NCBI RefSeq assembly: GCF_900174585.1
Contig: NZ_FWPT01000002.1
Coordinates: 620,001 to 684,000 of the forward strand
DNA: 64,000 nt
Direction: 5' to 3'
Source of the DNA: Parendozoicomonas haliclonae
Lineage (GTDB): Bacteria; Pseudomonadota; Gammaproteobacteria; Pseudomonadales; Endozoicomonadaceae
Shown: positions 27,442-36,214 of the stretch, piece after piece
How positions within the stretch are numbered: position 1 is the stretch's first letter
Layout: each line of letters starts with the position of its first letter
Translations under genes and position numbers: made by a program
Notes under the pieces: model-generated
Database searches by the model: none
What the model was told of the DNA's origin: nothing
What the model saw: the letters and a program-made list of their open reading frames with translations, nothing else

Positions 27442-28582
27442 GGCTATTGCCAAACCTATGACCATTGGCCTGATTATCAATCCTGTCGCCGGACTCGGCG
27501 GCAGGGTTGGTTTGAAAGGCAGTGATGGCATAGATATCCAACGCCGCGCCCGCGAACTGGGCGGTCAGGGTCGTGGTGTCGAGCGCACCATCAGCACACT
27601 GAACAGCCTTTCTACTGCAAGTGATGTGGAGATTCTGACCTGTCAGGGCACAATGGGAGAAGATGCGGTAAAGACCGCTGGCTTGAATGCCAATGTCGTA
27701 TTCCCAATATCGCCTTACCGGCAGCCAACACCGTCCGATACCATGGCTGCGGCCCGCTGGATGGTCGAACAGGGTGTCAGCCTGATTGTGTTTGCCGGCG
27801 GCGATGGCACTGCTAGGAATCTGCTGGATGCCGTTGGAGATCAGGTTCCGGTTCTGGGCATTCCGGCCGGAGTTAAGGTGCAATCTGCCGTATTTGCTAT
27901 CAGTCCCAAAGCTGCTGGTGAGCTGCTCAGCCGATTTATTCAAGGTTCTATCCGCTGCCAAAGCTCGGAAGTTATGGATCTGGATGAAGAGGAACTGCGT
28001 CAGCAAAGGGTATCAGCAAGGCTTTATGGCTACCTACAAACACCGGTCGACCGTTGTCTGACTCAGGGAGCTAAAACCCGTAGCAACACATCGGATCATG
28101 CTTCAGCCCTGGCCATTGCCGAAGAGATGGCGGGAGCCATGTGCCCCGACACGCTTTATTTGATCGGGCCGGGTATGACCACCGCCGCACTGAAAGAGAA
28201 GCTCAGGATTGATGGCTCACTGATTGGTGTTGATCTGGTCTGCAATGGTCGTCTGATTGCCAAGGATGTATCCGAGCGGGAGATACTCTCAGCCATTGAT
28301 GCTCACAGGGGGCCGGTACGATTGCTGATTACCTGTATTGGCGGTCAGGGTTTTCTTTTGGGGCGTGGCAATCCACAAGTCAGTCCGGAGGTTCTCAATC
28401 GGATTGGCTTCGGCCGTATTACCGTTCTGGCCACCACCAGCAAGCTGACAGCCCTGCATGGCAAGCCGTTGCTGGTCGATACCGGCAGCAGTCATGTTGA
28501 CCGTATGCTGAGTGGTTACATCCCGGTTATTACCGGTTATCGTGAACGACAGGTCTACAAAGTCAGCGATAGCCTGCTCTAA
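27434..28582 (+). CDS. ATP-NAD kinase family protein (COG3199/AcoX-like)
   Basis: A 382-residue cytoplasmic protein with the NAD-kinase-fold signatures IGLIINPVAGLGGRVGLKG at the N-terminus and IVFAGGDGTARNLLDAVG near residue 120. VPVLGIPAGVKVQSAVFA follows. These match the COG3199 group (AcoX-like) rather than housekeeping NAD kinase. The ATG at 27434 lies within the end of the gcvPB-like gene; ATG 27458 is also possible. Its place in this operon suggests cofactor supply to the same pathway, for example NADP for the SDR that follows, or a small-molecule kinase. No direct evidence distinguishes these. Confidence 0.85.
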   Translation: MAKAIAKPMTIGLIINPVAGLGGRVGLKGSDGIDIQRRARELGGQGRGVERTISTLNSLSTASDVEILTCQGTMGEDAVKTAGLNANVVFPISPYRQPTPSDTMAAARWMVEQGVSLIVFAGGDGTARNLLDAVGDQVPVLGIPAGVKVQSAVFAISPKAAGELLSRFIQGSIRCQSSEVMDLDEEELRQQRVSARLYGYLQTPVDRCLTQGAKTRSNTSDHASALAIAEEMAGAMCPDTLYLIGPGMTTAALKEKLRIDGSLIGVDLVCNGRLIAKDVSEREILSAIDAHRGPVRLLITCIGGQGFLLGRGNPQVSPEVLNRIGFGRITVLATTSKLTALHGKPLLVDTGSSHVDRMLSGYIPVITGYRERQVYKVSDSLL

Positions 28583-28648
28583 AAATAGCCGGTCATGAAA
28601 TAACAAGAATAAGGCTCCCGTGGAGCTGTTTATAGACAAGGAAAGACA

Positions 28649-29425
28649 ATGACAACAACAAGATTTTCCGGCTCTGTCGCCATCGTTACCGGAGCCGGTG
28701 GCGGTATAGGACGCGCAACCGCCCAGGCCTTTGCCCGAGAAGGTGCCTCTGTCGTCTGTGTGGATATCAACCAGCAGCTGCTCGAAGAGACCACAGCATC
28801 CATTACTGCGGAAGGCTTACCTGCCACCGCCGTATGCTGTGATCTGACCTCCGCCGAAGAGTGTCGTAGTGTGGTAAAGACGGCACTGGATAACTACGGC
28901 CGCATTGATGTGCTGTTTAATAATGCCGGCATCACTCGCCGCACCAATACCATTGATACCACTGAAGAAGAGTGGGATCGGGTGATGGCAGTGAATGTGA
29001 AATCTATCTTCCTGCTCAGCAAATATGCGCTTCCAGTTATGATTGAGGCCGGTGGTGGCAGCATTGTGAATACCGGCTCTGGCTGGGGTCTGGTCGGTGG
29101 TAAAGATGCTATCTCCTACTGCGCCTCCAAAGGTGCGGTGGTGATCATGACCAAAGCCATGGCAGTGGATCATGGCCCACAGAATATCCGGGTGAACTGT
29201 ATCTGTCCGGGTGATACCGATACCGGCATGCTTCGCAATGAAGCCATCCAACTCGGCAAGCCGGAAAACTCTTTGGTTGAAGAAGCGATTGAACGCCCGC
29301 TGATGCGCTGCGGCAAGCCGGAAGAGATTGCCCAGGCCGTTCTTTATCTGGCCTCAGATCAGTCTTCCTTTGTTACCGGCACCTCATTGGTGATTGATGG
29401 TGGTGGTCTTGCCGGCTCATCCTGA
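28649..29425 (+). CDS. Short-chain dehydrogenase/reductase
   Basis: A 258-residue classical SDR. It has the cofactor loop TGAGGGIG (residues 14-21), Asp39 after the second strand (favouring NAD(H)), NNAG (91-94), and the catalytic Ser144, Tyr157 and Lys161 (YCASK). The C-terminal [15 protein letters not shown] is intact. The start follows AAGGAAAGAC. It is 66 bp after the NAD-kinase-like gene, probably in the same transcription unit. The substrate is unknown. It may oxidise the product of the GcvPA/PB-like enzyme. Confidence 0.9.
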   Translation: MTTTRFSGSVAIVTGAGGGIGRATAQAFAREGASVVCVDINQQLLEETTASITAEGLPATAVCCDLTSAEECRSVVKTALDNYGRIDVLFNNAGITRRTNTIDTTEEEWDRVMAVNVKSIFLLSKYALPVMIEAGGGSIVNTGSGWGLVGGKDAISYCASKGAVVIMTKAMAVDHGPQNIRVNCICPGDTDTGMLRNEAIQLGKPENSLVEEAIERPLMRCGKPEEIAQAVLYLASDQSSFVTGTSLVIDGGGLAGSS

Positions 29426-29545
29426 TATCTTGAAGGTGGCATTTAATTTGCTCTGAACAAAGAAAGGAATACATCGTAAAAACCCATAACTCGTAGTTAT
29501 CGCAGTAGCAGTAAAAAAATAATAAACACAAAAAGAGATCAGCTT

Positions 29546-30304
29546 ATGAAGCTCAAGAAACTGTTGCGTACCCTTGCTATTACTTCGGCAGCCGTGCTGC
29601 TTCCACTCACAGGTCAGGCGCAGGACAAAGTCCGCATCGCGACCGAAGGTGCCTGGGCACCGTTCAACTATGTGGATGAGTCCGGCGCACTGGTTGGTTT
29701 TGATGTTGATATTGCCAATGCCCTCTGTGCCAAAATGAACACCTCCTGCGAGATTGTGGTGCAGGACTGGGACGGCATGATACCGGCACTGAACGTGCGG
29801 AAGTTTGATGCCATTGTCTCAAGCATGTCGATCACCGATGACCGTCTCAAGATAGTAGACTTCACCGATAAATATTATTCCGGTGGCCTGCGTTTTATGG
29901 GTCCGAAAAAGTCTGAGATCACTCCGACGAAACAAGGTTTGCAGGGCAAAACCATTGGTGCTCAGCGCTCCACCATTGCCGGCATGCATCTCGAAGATAA
30001 TTATGCCGATGTGGCTGAGATCAAACTCTACGACACTCAGGAAGCAGTTTATCTTGATCTGGCAGCAGGACGTCTTGATGCGGCACTGTCTGATGAACTG
30101 CCAACGTACGACTGGCTTAAGAGTGACAAAGGCACCGCCTTTGAATTCAAGGGCGAGGCTTTTGCCAAGAACGATATTATCGGTATCGCCATCCGTAAGA
30201 ATGATCCTCTGAAAGAGAAGCTGAACAAGGCTCTGACAGAGATTATTGCCGATGGCACTTATGCCGAAATTAACGCCAAGTACTTCCCATTCCCGATCTA
30301 CTGA
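29546..30304 (+). CDS. Periplasmic amino-acid-type solute-binding protein (orphan)
   Basis: A 252-residue exported protein with signal peptide (to about residue 25, GQAQ-D). The SBP family 3 fold is clear: RIATEGAWAPFNYVDESG, GFDVDIANALC, DWDGMIPALNVRKFDAIVSS and MSITDDRLKIVDFTDKYY. The motif set is that of basic-amino-acid/opine binders (HisJ, ArgT, NocT types). No permease or ATPase gene lies nearby, so it must pair with a transporter elsewhere or act as a sensor domain. Its position after the GcvPA/PB-like unit hints at an amino-acid-like substrate. Confidence 0.88.
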   Translation: MKLKKLLRTLAITSAAVLLPLTGQAQDKVRIATEGAWAPFNYVDESGALVGFDVDIANALCAKMNTSCEIVVQDWDGMIPALNVRKFDAIVSSMSITDDRLKIVDFTDKYYSGGLRFMGPKKSEITPTKQGLQGKTIGAQRSTIAGMHLEDNYADVAEIKLYDTQEAVYLDLAAGRLDAALSDELPTYDWLKSDKGTAFEFKGEAFAKNDIIGIAIRKNDPLKEKLNKALTEIIADGTYAEINAKYFPFPIY

Positions 30305-30334
30305 TCACTTGGCCCTGTGTAAAGAGATGACACT

Positions 30335-30397
30335 GGCTCCCACGCTCCTGCGTGGGAGCAGACCCTGCGTTCCCACGCAAGAGCGTGGGAACGAGCC
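30335..30397. repeat. Two-hairpin REP/BIME-like element between the binding-protein gene and lipA
   Basis: Two adjacent inverted repeats share the CCCACGC core: 30336-30345 with 30350-30359, and 30368-30378 with 30383-30393. The ends GGCTC (30335-30339) and GAGCC (30393-30397) are also complementary, so the whole can fold as a branched structure. The motif resembles the dispersed CCCACGC/GCGTGGG repeats of many gammaproteobacteria. It lies between convergent genes and may terminate both. No other copy was noticed in the window. Confidence 0.75.
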
Positions 30398-30417
30398 ACA
30401 TAAATGACAGCTTTTAA

Positions 30418-31413
30418 TTACAAGCCAACATTATTCTTTTGCAGCACCTGTTCTGCACGATAACTGGAACGCACCAGTGCACCGGACACCACTTCCAGGA
30501 AACCACGGTCGAGGCCCCACTGGCGGTACTTATCAAACTCCTCAGGAGTGACATAACGCTCAAGGGCAATATGGTTTTTGGTCGGTTGCAGATATTGACC
30601 AAAGGTCACGATATCCACACCAATCGCACGCAGATCATCCATAGCTTCAATAATTTCATCTTCCGTCTCACCGAGACCCAGCATAATGCTGGTTTTGGTC
30701 AGAACGTCAGGATTGTGCTTTTTTGCATGCTCCAGAACCGCCAGAGTCTGTTCATAGCTGGCGCGCGGGTCACGCACTGGATGGGTCAGACGACGAACAG
30801 TTTCTACATTCTGGGCAAAGACAGAGATACCACTATCAACAACCGTTTCCACATCTTTGAGATTGCCCAGGAAGTCTGGGGTCAGAGCTTCTACGGCAGT
30901 GTCCGGGTTCTCTTCAATCACCTTTCTTACGACAGCGGCATAGTGACCGGCGCCACCGTCTTTCAGATCATCACGGTTTACCGAGGTCAGAACCAGATAC
31001 TTCAGCCCCATCAGCTTTACGCTTTCTGCGGTATTTTCAGGTTCCTGCTCATCCAGCCAGCCTTTAGGGTTACCGGTATTCACTGCGCAGAATTTGCAGG
31101 CGCGGGTGCAGACATCACCCATCAGCATGATGGTGGCAGTACCGGAACTCCAGCACTCATTGATGTTCGGGCACATGGCCTCTTCACACACCGTACTCAG
31201 CTTATGACTGTGTACCGTCTGCTTTACATTCTTGTATTCGGTGCCGGAGCTAACCTTGATACGCAGCCATTCCGGCTTACGCTGGATTGGCTTCTGGGCT
31301 TCGTTATTCTGGCTGGCTTTGATGCCACGCTTGATCGCATGGATGCCCTTATCCGTAACAAATTTACTGCCGGAGGGCACCTGGACGGTTGGGATAATAT
31401 TGGATTCACTCAT
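30418..31413 (-). CDS. lipA: Lipoyl synthase
   Basis: A 331-residue radical-SAM enzyme that inserts two sulfurs into octanoyl groups on lipoyl domains. Both cluster motifs are present: the auxiliary C-x4-C-x5-C ([12 protein letters not shown], near residue 80) and the radical-SAM CxxxCxxC (CTRACKFC, near 105). The C-terminal RSSY supplies the auxiliary-cluster serine. I start at the ATG at 31413 (MSESNIIPT) because it aligns with other LipA N-termini. In-frame ATG 31443 or GTG 31446 would add a tail overlapping lipB more. It follows lipB, and lipoate would also serve any H-protein partner of the GcvPA/PB-like enzyme. Confidence 0.95.
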   Translation of the reverse strand: MSESNIIPTVQVPSGSKFVTDKGIHAIKRGIKASQNNEAQKPIQRKPEWLRIKVSSGTEYKNVKQTVHSHKLSTVCEEAMCPNINECWSSGTATIMLMGDVCTRACKFCAVNTGNPKGWLDEQEPENTAESVKLMGLKYLVLTSVNRDDLKDGGAGHYAAVVRKVIEENPDTAVEALTPDFLGNLKDVETVVDSGISVFAQNVETVRRLTHPVRDPRASYEQTLAVLEHAKKHNPDVLTKTSIMLGLGETEDEIIEAMDDLRAIGVDIVTFGQYLQPTKNHIALERYVTPEEFDKYRQWGLDRGFLEVVSGALVRSSYRAEQVLQKNNVGL

Positions 31414-32176
31414 AGGAATTGTGTTCTTCCAGGCTTTGTTCATCACGACTGGCTTCTTGTGAAAGCTGGTCTTTTATCGTGTCCGGCAGTCCTGCCGTAT
31501 TCCCTGCATAGCTTATTTCAGAATAGTCAGTGAGCTCTGCAAGGTTGGTAATAAGACTTTTGCAGATCGCTTCAATATCCGGTGAAGATGAAGCAGCGGG
31601 CATCATATCTCGCATCTGAGTCACGGCCATGCCGGCATAGCCGCAGGGATTAATGCGCTGAAAAGGAGAAAGGTCCATATCAACATTCAAAGACAGACCA
31701 TGGAATGAGCAGCCTTTGCGAATGCGCAATCCAAGTGCGGCAATCTTGGCTTCACCACTCATAATGCCGTTGGTTATTTTGACATAAACACCCGGAGCAT
31801 CTTCACGGGGATAGGATTCGATACCAAACTCCGAGAGCGTTTTAACCAGCGCCTTCTCCATAGAAGAAACCAGTTCCCGCACCCCGAAACCTTTACGGCG
31901 AACGTTTAACAGGACATAAACAACCTGCTGACCGGGCCCGTGATACGTCACCTGACCACCACGATCAACCTGTACAACAGGAATATCTCCTGCTGCCAAT
32001 ACATGTTCTGCCTTACCTGCCTGCCCCTGGGTGAACACCGGCGGGTGCTGCACCAACCAGAATTCATCGGTAGTGCTTTCTCCCCGGTCATTGGTGAACG
32101 CGGTCATGGCCTGCCACACAGGCTCATAGTCCCTCATCCCCAGATCGCGGACAATCAATTGCTCCGCGTTTGCCAT
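31406..32176 (-). CDS. lipB: Octanoyl-[acyl-carrier-protein]:protein octanoyltransferase
   Basis: A 256-residue transferase that moves octanoate from ACP to lipoyl domains. Seen are [20 protein letters not shown], the catalytic Lys in [11 protein letters not shown] and the catalytic Cys in INPCGYAGM. The C-terminal ~35 residues are extra relative to E. coli LipB and poorly conserved in look. The ATG at 32176 follows AGGAAG. It overlaps the lipA start by 8 bases and lies 98 bp downstream of ybeD, the standard gamma-proteobacterial order. Confidence 0.95.
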   Translation of the reverse strand: MANAEQLIVRDLGMRDYEPVWQAMTAFTNDRGESTTDEFWLVQHPPVFTQGQAGKAEHVLAAGDIPVVQVDRGGQVTYHGPGQQVVYVLLNVRRKGFGVRELVSSMEKALVKTLSEFGIESYPREDAPGVYVKITNGIMSGEAKIAALGLRIRKGCSFHGLSLNVDMDLSPFQRINPCGYAGMAVTQMRDMMPAASSSPDIEAICKSLITNLAELTDYSEISYAGNTAGLPDTIKDQLSQEASRDEQSLEEHNSYE

Positions 32177-32274
32177 TCATTACTTCCTGTTATCTTTTTA
32201 CTTTATCAAAGCCGGCCTGTGGTCTGCTTATTTGTCATATCCACAGGCAAGCTGTTCTGCTGTTTTTACAACGA

Positions 32275-32568
32275 TTACAGAACCATACGAACACGATCGT
32301 CTTTTTTCAGATCTTCGTGCAGAGCGGAAAGCTGATCAGGACCGGTCGCGTTGATGGTGACAACAACAGCAACAAACGTACCGTTACGACTGTCGCGCAG
32401 GTTGTAGGTACCATCATGATCCGGTGCATGACGCTTGATCACTTCCAGAACAAACTCGTGGAAATCATCCTTCTGGTTACCCATGACACTGATACGGTAA
32501 TCACAGGGAAACTCGATCTTTGGTGGTTCTTGCTGCTCGGTCAGTTCAGTCAGCTTTACATCAGTCAT
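32275..32568 (-). CDS. ybeD: YbeD/DUF493 family small protein
   Basis: A 97-residue cytoplasmic protein of the UPF0250/DUF493 family with IEFPCDYRISVMG near residue 18 and a DGTYNLRDSRNGTFVAVVVT core. The start follows GGAGAAG. In E. coli ybeD also lies between dacA and lipB. The fold is ACT-like (known of the family), and the role is unproven. Confidence 0.93.
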   Translation of the reverse strand: MTDVKLTELTEQQEPPKIEFPCDYRISVMGNQKDDFHEFVLEVIKRHAPDHDGTYNLRDSRNGTFVAVVVTINATGPDQLSALHEDLKKDDRVRMVL

Positions 32569-32696
32569 AATACTTCTCCGGGCTGCATAGTTCAGATTTG
32601 TTAATCTGAACTACACAAAATAGGAACTTTCTGGTGGGTAAGTATACGCTGCAGACTGCCGTTACCAAAACAGTACGGTTATCTCTGACTAACGGA

Positions 32697-33917
32697 CTAA
32701 CTAAACAGCCCACTGAAGAACTGAACAAGTGAATCCCAGAACCACTTCAGGAAACCGCCCTCAGCAACTGGCTCCAGAGCAACCAGATTTTGCCGGGCTA
32801 TCTCCTCATCCCCAACCTTTACCACCACCGAGCCGACAACCTCACCTTCGAGAACAGGTGCTTCCAGATTTCCATTTACCACTACAGAAGCTTTCACTTC
32901 CTTGCCCGTCCCGCGTGGCACAGTAACAACAAGATCTTCCAGTAACCCTACAGGTACCTGGTTGACCTGCCCTTTCCATACTCTCAGGTTTTCCAGAGCG
33001 ACACCGGCCCGATGTACATCCACATTTTCAAAGAAACGGAAACCATATGTCAGTAGCTTTTGTGTTTCAGCGGCTCTTGCCCGCTCCCCGGCGGTGCCCA
33101 TAACGACAGCAATCAGCCTGCGTCCATCCTTCTCCGCAGAGGCAGCAAGACAGTAACCAGCGGCATCGGTATGACCCGTCTTCAATCCATCAACGCCAGG
33201 GTTGCTCCATAACAAACTGTTACGATTTGGCTGAGGATTCATGGGTTTGCCGGTGCGTTTATCCACCCCGTACTGAAATTCTTTCTGGTCATAGAGTGGG
33301 TAGTACTCGGGATGGTCATAAATAATATGTTTGGACAGAATGGCAAAATCCCGAGCGGAACTGTAATGCCCCTCGACGGGCCAACCGGAAGAATTCTTAA
33401 AGGCTGAGTTATTCATCCCCAGCGCTTTAGCCGTGCCGTTCATAATCTGGGTAAAGGCACCTTCACTACCGGCCACATACTCCGCAAGAGCCACACTGGC
33501 ATCGTTCCCGGATACGATGATCACGCCCTTAAGAAGATCCTCAACAGAAACCTTTTCGCCAACTTCAATAAACATCAGCGAGCCTTTCATCCGCCAGGCT
33601 TTCTCGCTGACCGTAACCAGATCATCCCGGGCGATATTGCCGGCGGCCATCTCGTTGGTCACGACATAAGAGGTCATCATCTTGGTCAGACTGGCAGGCG
33701 GCAGACGCTCATCGGCATTCTTTTCTGCCAGCACCTCACCACTCTGGGCATCCATCAGAATGTAACTGGCTGCAGAAATTTTCGGAGGCGAGGGAATCAT
33801 CCCCGAAGGCAAGGCCTGAACCAGCGTTGCCGACAACAAAGCAGATGCAGCAATAAACGCGAAAAGAAGGAATCGGAAACGGGTAACAAGTGACGGAGAC
33901 AGGAAGAGTTTGTTCAT
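32697..33917 (-). CDS. dacA: D-alanyl-D-alanine carboxypeptidase (PBP5/6 family)
   Basis: A 406-residue periplasmic enzyme that trims the terminal D-Ala from peptidoglycan pentapeptides. The active-site motifs are SLTK (Ser76, Lys79), SGN (136-138) and KTG (246-248). A signal peptide ends near residue 36. The C-terminal amphipathic anchor is recognisable (FLKWFWDSLVQFFSGLFS). Length is normal. It belongs to the cell-wall block, separated from rlpA by about 150 bp that holds a hairpin and a short direct repeat. Confidence 0.95.
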   Translation of the reverse strand: MNKLFLSPSLVTRFRFLLFAFIAASALLSATLVQALPSGMIPSPPKISAASYILMDAQSGEVLAEKNADERLPPASLTKMMTSYVVTNEMAAGNIARDDLVTVSEKAWRMKGSLMFIEVGEKVSVEDLLKGVIIVSGNDASVALAEYVAGSEGAFTQIMNGTAKALGMNNSAFKNSSGWPVEGHYSSARDFAILSKHIIYDHPEYYPLYDQKEFQYGVDKRTGKPMNPQPNRNSLLWSNPGVDGLKTGHTDAAGYCLAASAEKDGRRLIAVVMGTAGERARAAETQKLLTYGFRFFENVDVHRAGVALENLRVWKGQVNQVPVGLLEDLVVTVPRGTGKEVKASVVVNGNLEAPVLEGEVVGSVVVKVGDEEIARQNLVALEPVAEGGFLKWFWDSLVQFFSGLFS

Positions 33918-33995
33918 TGCTTATTCAGTCTGGATTATTGATTGTGATGACCGCTCTCCGTAACAAACAAACCCTGTAGGGTGACGCAACTCCCA

Positions 33996-34053
33996 GATTA
34001 CGAGCCTTCCCGGATTACGAGCCTTAACCGCCTAAAGAGTAGTCGGTTAAGGC
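33996..34053. repeat. Direct repeat and hairpin in the rlpA-dacA spacer
   Basis: GATTACGAGCCTT occurs at 33996-34008 and again at 34013-34025. The second copy runs into a hairpin: GCCTTAACCG (34021-34030) pairs with CGGTTAAGGC (34044-34053). No T-run follows on the minus strand, so a terminator is doubtful. It could be a processing site or a degraded repeat. Confidence 0.5.
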
Positions 34054-34066
34054 TTAATCAACATAT

Positions 34067-34921
34067 CTAATCAAAAACCCGCTGTCCACGACCGAGCTGG
34101 TTAGACTCCAGACTCTTCTGAACAGCCGCCAGTTGCTGGTCGGATGCCAGAGGCCCTACGCGAACCCGGAACAGGCTGGCATCATCGGCAGGCACCACCA
34201 CCACGGGTTGTTCCAGTAGAGACAGCAGCTTCTTCTGCAGATTATTGGCACTGTCACGGTTGCTTAAGGCCGCCACCTGCAGATACAGCAAACCATCCGC
34301 ATCGGTTCCCTGATGGGAAGGCTTTTTCTGTCCCTGCTGATGGAAAGCCTGCAACCCGGCTGGTGAGGTATCAATCCCTTCAATGTGAACTTTAGCGACA
34401 CCCTTATCCTGGTAGCCCAACTTTTTGGCTGCAGCCCAGGACAGATCAATAACCCGGTCACCATGGAAAGGACCACGATCATTCACCCTCACCACCACAC
34501 TCTGACCATTTTCCAGATTGGTAACCCGGGCATAGGATGGCAACGGCAAGGTTTTGTGCGCCGCTGTCATCGCATACATATCGTAGATTTCCCCATTGGC
34601 AGTCTGGTAGCCGTGGAACTTCTTGCCGTACCAGGATGCCGTGCCCTTTGAGGTGTAGCCGGTTGCCGATTTGAGCGGCGTATAGCGCACACCATTCAAG
34701 GTGTAAGGATCATGTTTAACCCTGCCCTCCGGAGCCCGGGGAATGGCATCGGGAATGGTGGCAACGTCAATATCCTGCAGATGGCTGTCCTGCTCCAGAT
34801 GGTAACGTTCTGCCTGGATTTCCTCCTGGCTTTTCCCGGCACAACCAGCCAGCAGAACAATACAACCCGCTACAGCAGCCTGCTTGATAACACTCATTCT
34901 AACGGTATCCATGTCACTCAT
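34067..34921 (-). CDS. rlpA: RlpA-family septal-ring lytic transglycosylase with SPOR domain
   Basis: A 284-residue lipoprotein (lipobox LLAGC, Cys near residue 27). It cleaves or remodels denuded glycan strands at the division site. The double-psi beta-barrel core is seen at about 88-165 (GTASWYGKKFHGYQTANGE, MTAAHKTLPLPSYARV, VRVNDRGPFHGDRVIDLS). A SPOR domain occupies about 208-284 (YLQVAALSNRDSANNLQKKL). The ATG at 34921 overlaps mltB; ATGs at 34912 and 34897 are alternatives that keep the lipobox. The operon order matches Pseudomonas. Confidence 0.93.
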   Translation of the reverse strand: MSDMDTVRMSVIKQAAVAGCIVLLAGCAGKSQEEIQAERYHLEQDSHLQDIDVATIPDAIPRAPEGRVKHDPYTLNGVRYTPLKSATGYTSKGTASWYGKKFHGYQTANGEIYDMYAMTAAHKTLPLPSYARVTNLENGQSVVVRVNDRGPFHGDRVIDLSWAAAKKLGYQDKGVAKVHIEGIDTSPAGLQAFHQQGQKKPSHQGTDADGLLYLQVAALSNRDSANNLQKKLLSLLEQPVVVVPADDASLFRVRVGPLASDQQLAAVQKSLESNQLGRGQRVFD

Positions 34922-36002
34922 TTCTTGCCAGAGTCTGCCCTGATCTGGCTTTCAGCTTTTTCTCGACCTGACTCCCCAACTGCCAGACCGCCATCGCATA
35001 CAAATCACTCTTGTTGTAACGGGTAATCACATAGAAGTTGGTCATGGTCAGCCAGTGCTCCGGGCCTTCCTTTCCATCCAGCTTGAGGCCACGCACACGG
35101 GCACTGTCCGGCAGAACCTGAATGGTCTGCCAACCCAGCTGACTGGCTTCATTTACAGAGCGGGTCGGACGTGGGTTATCACTTAACAGACCATCGTATT
35201 TCTGCCCGCGAATGCTGGCCTTGGCGGCTACCGGTTTGCCTTCTACCCAGCCATGACGGTTCAGATAAGAAGCAATGGAACCAATGGCATCGGCAGGTGA
35301 CTGCCAGATATCGGCCTGACCATTACCATCAAAGTCGATGGCATAGGCGCGATAGCTGGAAGGCATAAACTGGGGAATACCCATGGCCCCGGCGTAAGAG
35401 CCTTTCAGCTCCAGCGGATCAAAGCCCTGCTCTTTAGCCAGCATCAGAAACTCTTTCAGCTCTTTCTTGAAGAAAGTCGCCCGGCGCGGATAACCAAAGC
35501 CCAGAGTCGAAAGAGCATCAACAACCCGGAAGCCGCCACTGTTGCGGCCAAAGCCGGTTTCAATGCCCAGAATCCCGATAATTACAGCTGGAGATACACC
35601 ATAATCCTTGGAAGCCTTCTCAAGGATGCTGCGGTTCTTGATCCAGAAATCGACACCCTGATCGATACGGGCATCATTAATAAACAGGTTGCGATATTCC
35701 CACCAGGTCAACCGACGTTCGGCCGGCTTACTGATCAGCTCAATAATCCGTGGCTGGTATTCAACTTCCTTGAATACCTTTTCCAGGGCTGTGCGCGAGA
35801 AACCGCCATCCTTCACCAGCTCATCGATAAAGCCGGCGATATCCTTGCGGTCAAATCCATCAGGTTCATTACCAAAGGCTGGCGTGCTGATTGCCGTTCC
35901 AACGGCTGCAGCCAGTACGACTCCCTGTAACGCCCCCTTTAACGAACCGGCCAGCCATTCCTTCAAACTCACTAACCGGCTGGAGCTATCGTTTTCTTTC
36001 AT
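34914..36002 (-). CDS. mltB: Lytic murein transglycosylase B
   Basis: A 362-residue periplasmic enzyme that cuts the MurNAc-GlcNAc bond with 1,6-anhydro product. Family motifs: IIGILGIETGFGRNSGGFRV (catalytic Glu in GIETGFG), YAGAMGIPQFMPSSYRAYAI, and DGNGQADIW followed by DAIGSIASYLNRHGW. There is a hydrophobic signal segment after a longer polar N-terminus, with no lipobox, unlike E. coli MltB. I use ATG 36002 (AAGGA 8 bases upstream) over ATG 36011. It is separated from rodA by a terminator-like stem. Confidence 0.93.
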   Translation of the reverse strand: MKENDSSSRLVSLKEWLAGSLKGALQGVVLAAAVGTAISTPAFGNEPDGFDRKDIAGFIDELVKDGGFSRTALEKVFKEVEYQPRIIELISKPAERRLTWWEYRNLFINDARIDQGVDFWIKNRSILEKASKDYGVSPAVIIGILGIETGFGRNSGGFRVVDALSTLGFGYPRRATFFKKELKEFLMLAKEQGFDPLELKGSYAGAMGIPQFMPSSYRAYAIDFDGNGQADIWQSPADAIGSIASYLNRHGWVEGKPVAAKASIRGQKYDGLLSDNPRPTRSVNEASQLGWQTIQVLPDSARVRGLKLDGKEGPEHWLTMTNFYVITRYNKSDLYAMAVWQLGSQVEKKLKARSGQTLARNE

Positions 36003-36167
36003 AAGGGCCATCCTTTACCGAAATGCTCGGCAGTAGCTCGTGTGAACACCACACGAGTGCGAATTCACTTACCGGAATACTACTTAGCATTTTCAGATAA
36101 TGACAAGTGAAAAACTGTTACTTCTGCATTTGTTGCAGTTTAGCAGTGCAGGTTTTGCAGCATAGAA

Positions 36168-36205
36168 AAAGCACTCTCCCCCTGATACCAAAGGGAAAGC
36201 GCTTT
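36168..36205 (-). terminator. Stem-loop downstream of rodA
   Basis: On the minus strand, AAAGCGCTTTCCC (36205-36193) pairs over 13 positions, two of them G-U, with 36180-36168, followed by TT. It sits between rodA and mltB and probably ends or attenuates the mrdAB transcript. Confidence 0.65.
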
Positions 36206-36214
36206 GCTGAGAAG

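Noticed and set aside
30439-31533. A 364-codon plus-strand open frame
   Set aside because: It is antisense to lipA, which has all catalytic cysteine motifs.
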